NCBI GenBank assembly: GCA_030146615.1
Contig: JASLBL010000133.1
Span: forward strand, 1 to 7,304
DNA: 7,304 bases
Origin: Actinomycetes bacterium
Lineage (GTDB): Bacteria; Actinomycetota; CALGFH01
Direction of reading: 5' to 3'
Both the position numbers and the translations under genes were made by a program. The notes below the pieces were generated by a model. That model saw nothing but the letters and a program-made list of their open reading frames with translations. It searched no databases and was not told the DNA's origin. Below, piece after piece: positions 5,820 to 7,304 of the stretch (position 1 is the stretch's first letter; each line of letters opens with the position of its first letter).

Positions 5820-6021
5820 TAACTGTGAGCCAGAGAAGGACCTGCGGCGCCCTAATGGCAGTGCTCACCTGGCACGACATCCCACCAGCCGTCCGCCCTC
5901 CTCAACACCAGCCGGGGCACGCTCTCCCCCGAGAGCTCCAAGCTCCAAACCCTCCCAGTGCTCACCGGCTGGTGGCTCCGCCGTAGCCTCCCACCGGAGG
6001 CTCGTGCAGCCCCATTAGGGC
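5820..6021 (-). ncRNA. candidate IS110 bridge (seek) RNA
   Basis: The segment lies directly upstream of the transposase on the same strand, where IS110-group elements encode their bridge RNA. It folds well. The ends GCCCTAATGG (5849-5858) and CCATTAGGGC (6012-6021) are perfect 10-bp complements. A 7-bp hairpin with a four-base loop sits at 5985-6002 (AGCCTCC/GGAGGCT). A perfect 10-bp stem (5906-5915 with 5965-5974) encloses a 49-base loop. An 11-base sequence, GGTGAGCACTG on the RNA strand, occurs twice (5859-5869 and 5956-5966). A 5' hairpin followed by guide-bearing loops fits the known plan, but guide assignments are not proven and no RNA promoter is identified. Confidence 0.5.
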
Positions 6022-6045
6022 CCCCCCCCGGACCCCCCTCCTCCT

Positions 6046-6298
6046 TGAAGCGTCACGGACGGATCGTCACACGCGACCCCTAGTGTTGCGGAGCGCGTTA
6101 CGGTCCGTTGGCGTCCGCTTGTGCCGGGGTGTTGCCGATGGAACGTAACAGCAGCCCAAGCAGGCAAGGCGGGCAGGGTGGCGAACGGATCGTAACAACC
6201 CGCCGATGCTGCTTGCCCTGCTGTTACGATCCGCTCAGCTGGCGTGCCGGTCGGACGTAACGCTCGGCTTGCTTGAATTGGCACCGCGTTACGAACCG
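6046..6298. repeat. array of eight 11-bp motifs (CGGATCGTAAC) in phased inverted pairs
   Basis: Copies on the plus strand lie at 6046-6056 (weak), 6060-6070, 6139-6149, 6186-6196 and 6251-6261. Copies on the minus strand lie at 6097-6107, 6223-6233 and 6288-6298. The CGTAAC core is exact in six, and CGTCAC in the first two. Three facing pairs (6060/6097, 6186/6223, 6251/6288) have identical start-to-start spacing of 37 bp, about 3.5 helical turns. The last copy overlaps the stop codon of the 64-aa gene. This looks like a cis-acting site for a dimeric DNA-binding protein, such as a replication origin, transfer locus or operator cluster. The protein is not identified in the window. Confidence 0.85.
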
Positions 6299-6483
6299 TC
6301 TGTCATCTGCTCGGGGTGTAGGTGGCGCTGGAGGTCGGCGACGATGGCGCGGGTGCGGTCGGCCTCGGGGACGTAGTGCAGCAGGGTGACGGCCAGCTCG
6401 TAGGCGTCGGTATGCTGCTGGTCGAGCCAGGCGCGGGCCTGGGCGCGCGCCTGGGGCTCGTTGAGCGGCTGCGGGTCGGGCAT
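6289..6483 (-). CDS. hypothetical 64-aa helical protein
   Basis: A small acidic-to-neutral, mostly helical product starting MPDPQPLNEPQARAQARAWL and ending HLHPEQMTDGS; I do not recognise the family. ATG 6483 is chosen because AGGGAG lies about six bases upstream and the start follows the preceding gene's stop by 14 bases. An in-frame extension to 6678 would run across the whole 3' part of the zinc-ribbon gene and is Pro/Arg-rich shadow sequence. It is the last gene of the leftward operon, and its TAA stop lies inside the GTTACG motif at 6288-6298. The product may bind DNA or a partner protein from the same operon, but this is only context. Confidence 0.65.
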   Translation of the reverse strand: MPDPQPLNEPQARAQARAWLDQQHTDAYELAVTLLHYVPEADRTRAIVADLQRHLHPEQMTDGS

Positions 6484-6497
6484 GGCGGCTCCCTGGC

Positions 6498-6944
6498 CTA
6501 GAGGCCGTACTTGGCGCGCAGCTGGTCGGCCTTGGCTCGGCAGGCAGCCGCTTCCTCGGGGAACCCGGTCGAGGCGGCCTTGGCGTGCAGGCCGTCGTAG
6601 CGGCGCTGGGCGCGGTCGTGGGCGGCCTGGTCGTGGTGGGTGGTGTGCGGCCCGCGCGGGCCGCCGCACGCCCCGCACCAGGGGCCGGAGCGGCTGGTAC
6701 CGGCATGTGGCGGCGGGGTGCGACGGGTGCGGTCGCGCTGCCGGCGAGCCTGCTCTTCGCGGGCGCGGCGGCGGGCGTCCTCGTCGGCTCGCTGGCGGGC
6801 CTGCTCGCGCTCGCGCTTGCGGGTGCGGTAGGCGGCTTGCTTGCAGGCGTCGGAGCAGAAGCGGCGCTTGCGGCCCGGGTCATCGGGCTGGCCGAAGCGG
6901 GCCCCGCAGGTCGGGCAGGTGCGGTAGATGACGCGCACGTCCAT
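6498..6944 (-). CDS. zinc-ribbon protein with basic helical region
   Basis: A 148-residue protein. The N-terminus has a zinc-binding motif C10-x2-C13-x16-C30-x3-C34 in TCPTCGARFGQ and RRFCSDACKQAAYRTRKR, a form common in small mobile-element proteins of actinomycetes. A long, very basic Arg/Gln/Glu helix follows (about 38-76), then a second possible metal site C90-x2-C93 with H100 and H103/H104 (WCGACGGPRGPHTTHH), and a C-terminal helical segment ending RAKADQLRAKYGL. Nucleic-acid binding is likely; the target is unknown, though the nearby 11-bp repeat array is an obvious candidate. ATG 6944 is preferred over the upstream ATG 6986 because the previous gene stops at 6952, seven bases away, and its end supplies GGAGGGG. 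It is the middle gene of a tightly packed three-gene operon. Confidence 0.8.
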   Translation of the reverse strand: MDVRVIYRTCPTCGARFGQPDDPGRKRRFCSDACKQAAYRTRKREREQARQRADEDARRRAREEQARRQRDRTRRTPPPHAGTSRSGPWCGACGGPRGPHTTHHDQAAHDRAQRRYDGLHAKAASTGFPEEAAACRAKADQLRAKYGL

Positions 6945-6951
6945 CGGCGGC

Positions 6952-7304
6952 TCACCCCTCCGTCCTGGCGTCGCGCAGCAGCTCATAGGCGCGGCGGCGG
7001 CTGCGGCCGGTGACGGCGATCACCTCGGCCGCGGTCACCGCCGACCCACCGGCGCGCTCGCGGGCGACCAGCGCCCGCACCTGGGACCGCGCATCCGGTG
7101 CGGCCGTCGCGTCGGGGTCCGCATCAGCGGTGCGGTCCTGCGGCACGCCTGGTGCAAATTCGGCTGGGCTGCGGTGGCCGTTGCCGCTGGGGGTGCGGTC
7201 GAGCGCGAGGCCAGGGGCGTCGGAGGCCGGCTGGGTTGCGGGCAGAGTGCGGCTGGTGTGCGGCAGGCCGGTGCGGGCCACGCTCATCAGCAGCTCCAGC
7301 GCCC
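6952..7304 (-). CDS. C-terminal part of a DUF2637-like protein with helix-turn-helix tail (partial)
   Basis: The frame is open to the window edge (ALELL precedes the Met at 7287), so the gene's start lies outside. The visible part has a linker rich in Pro, Ala, Asp and Thr (residues about 10-66 from that Met), then a compact helix-turn-helix-like end, VTAAEVIAVTGRSRRRAYEL (84-103). In actinomycete plasmids and integrative elements, membrane proteins of the DUF2637 (SpdB-like) group often end this way; that assignment is inference, since the membrane part is not in the window. The stop at 6952-6954 is seven bases before the next start, so the genes are co-transcribed. Confidence 0.6.
   Translation of the reverse strand, partial: ALELLMSVARTGLPHTSRTLPATQPASDAPGLALDRTPSGNGHRSPAEFAPGVPQDRTADADPDATAAPDARSQVRALVARERAGGSAVTAAEVIAVTGRSRRRAYELLRDARTEG

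Larger units (their letters stand above)
4281..6045 (-). mobile_element. IS110-family insertion sequence (boundaries approximate)
   Basis: The core is an intact IS110 transposase with an upstream non-coding segment of a few hundred bases, the normal IS110 plan. IS110 elements lack long terminal inverted repeats and target duplications, so the ends cannot be read directly. The proposed left limit rests on a 13-of-14 match between 4284-4296 and the upstream non-coding segment (5865-5878). The right limit is set where the CGTAAC repeat array begins. If repeat copy B (4373-4540) is not part of the element, the left end would lie nearer 4570. Confidence 0.55.

Noticed and set aside
5354..5986. 210-codon plus-strand ORF
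   Set aside because: It is antisense to the 5' half of the IS110 transposase and the candidate RNA, with no family motif.
4280..6070. Shared ATCGTCAC at 4280-4287 and 6063-6070 as an IS110 target duplication
   Set aside because: IS110 elements do not make such duplications beyond a short core, and an eight-base match is expected by chance at this composition.
6585..7013. 142-codon plus-strand Ala/Gly/Val-rich ORF resembling a membrane protein
   Set aside because: It is the complement of Arg/Ala-rich codons of the zinc-ribbon gene; that artefact is common in high-GC DNA.

Overview
The window is very GC-rich with strongly GC-biased third codon positions. Together with its protein families (an IS110 transposase, a two-frame IS5 transposase, and a small zinc-ribbon/helix-turn-helix operon typical of integrative elements and plasmids), this points to a filamentous actinomycete of the Frankia or Streptomyces kind. 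The genus cannot be fixed from the sequence. The stretch reads as accessory DNA: two insertion sequences, a tRNA remnant, several repeat systems, and few ordinary genes.

Layout, left to right. Positions 1-870 hold most of an IS5-family element whose transposase is split into two frames at a G6 slip site. Positions 938-975 are the 3' part of a tRNA on the minus strand, and it runs directly into two perfect tandem copies of a 31-bp unit. This looks like an old attachment site or the end of a lost insertion element. Positions 1365-2350 are a compositional island with far less third-position GC bias: a TIR-like nucleotide-binding protein (minus) whose start overlaps a divergent gene of unknown function (plus). 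This is the best candidate here for a small defence module. Positions 2351-3706 have no supportable gene but are rich in structure: hairpins that share a GAA loop, nested inverted repeats, a 12-bp tandem repeat, and one copy (A) of an inverted-repeat element that recurs at 4373-4540 (B). Between A and B lies a coiled-coil gene (3720-4268) with a perfect Shine-Dalgarno sequence.

Positions ~4281-6045 carry an apparently intact IS110 element read leftwards (transposase 4583-5794). The roughly 230 bp upstream of its transposase have the position and fold expected of a bridge (seek) RNA, and part of that sequence matches the opposite end of the element. From 6046 to 6298 there is an array of eight copies of an 11-bp motif, consensus CGGATCGTAAC. 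Six copies form three inverted pairs, each with exactly 37 bp between start points. A leftward operon of three genes (partial DUF2637-like protein, zinc-ribbon protein, 64-aa protein) ends inside this array.

Most likely interpretation (inference): part of an actinomycete integrative element or plasmid, with transfer/maintenance genes and a cis-acting repeat array on the right, a defence cargo on the left, and insertion sequences around both. The most novel items are the 37-bp-phased repeat array, the candidate bridge RNA with its end match, the minimal TIR gene with its divergent partner, and the GAA-loop hairpin cluster.
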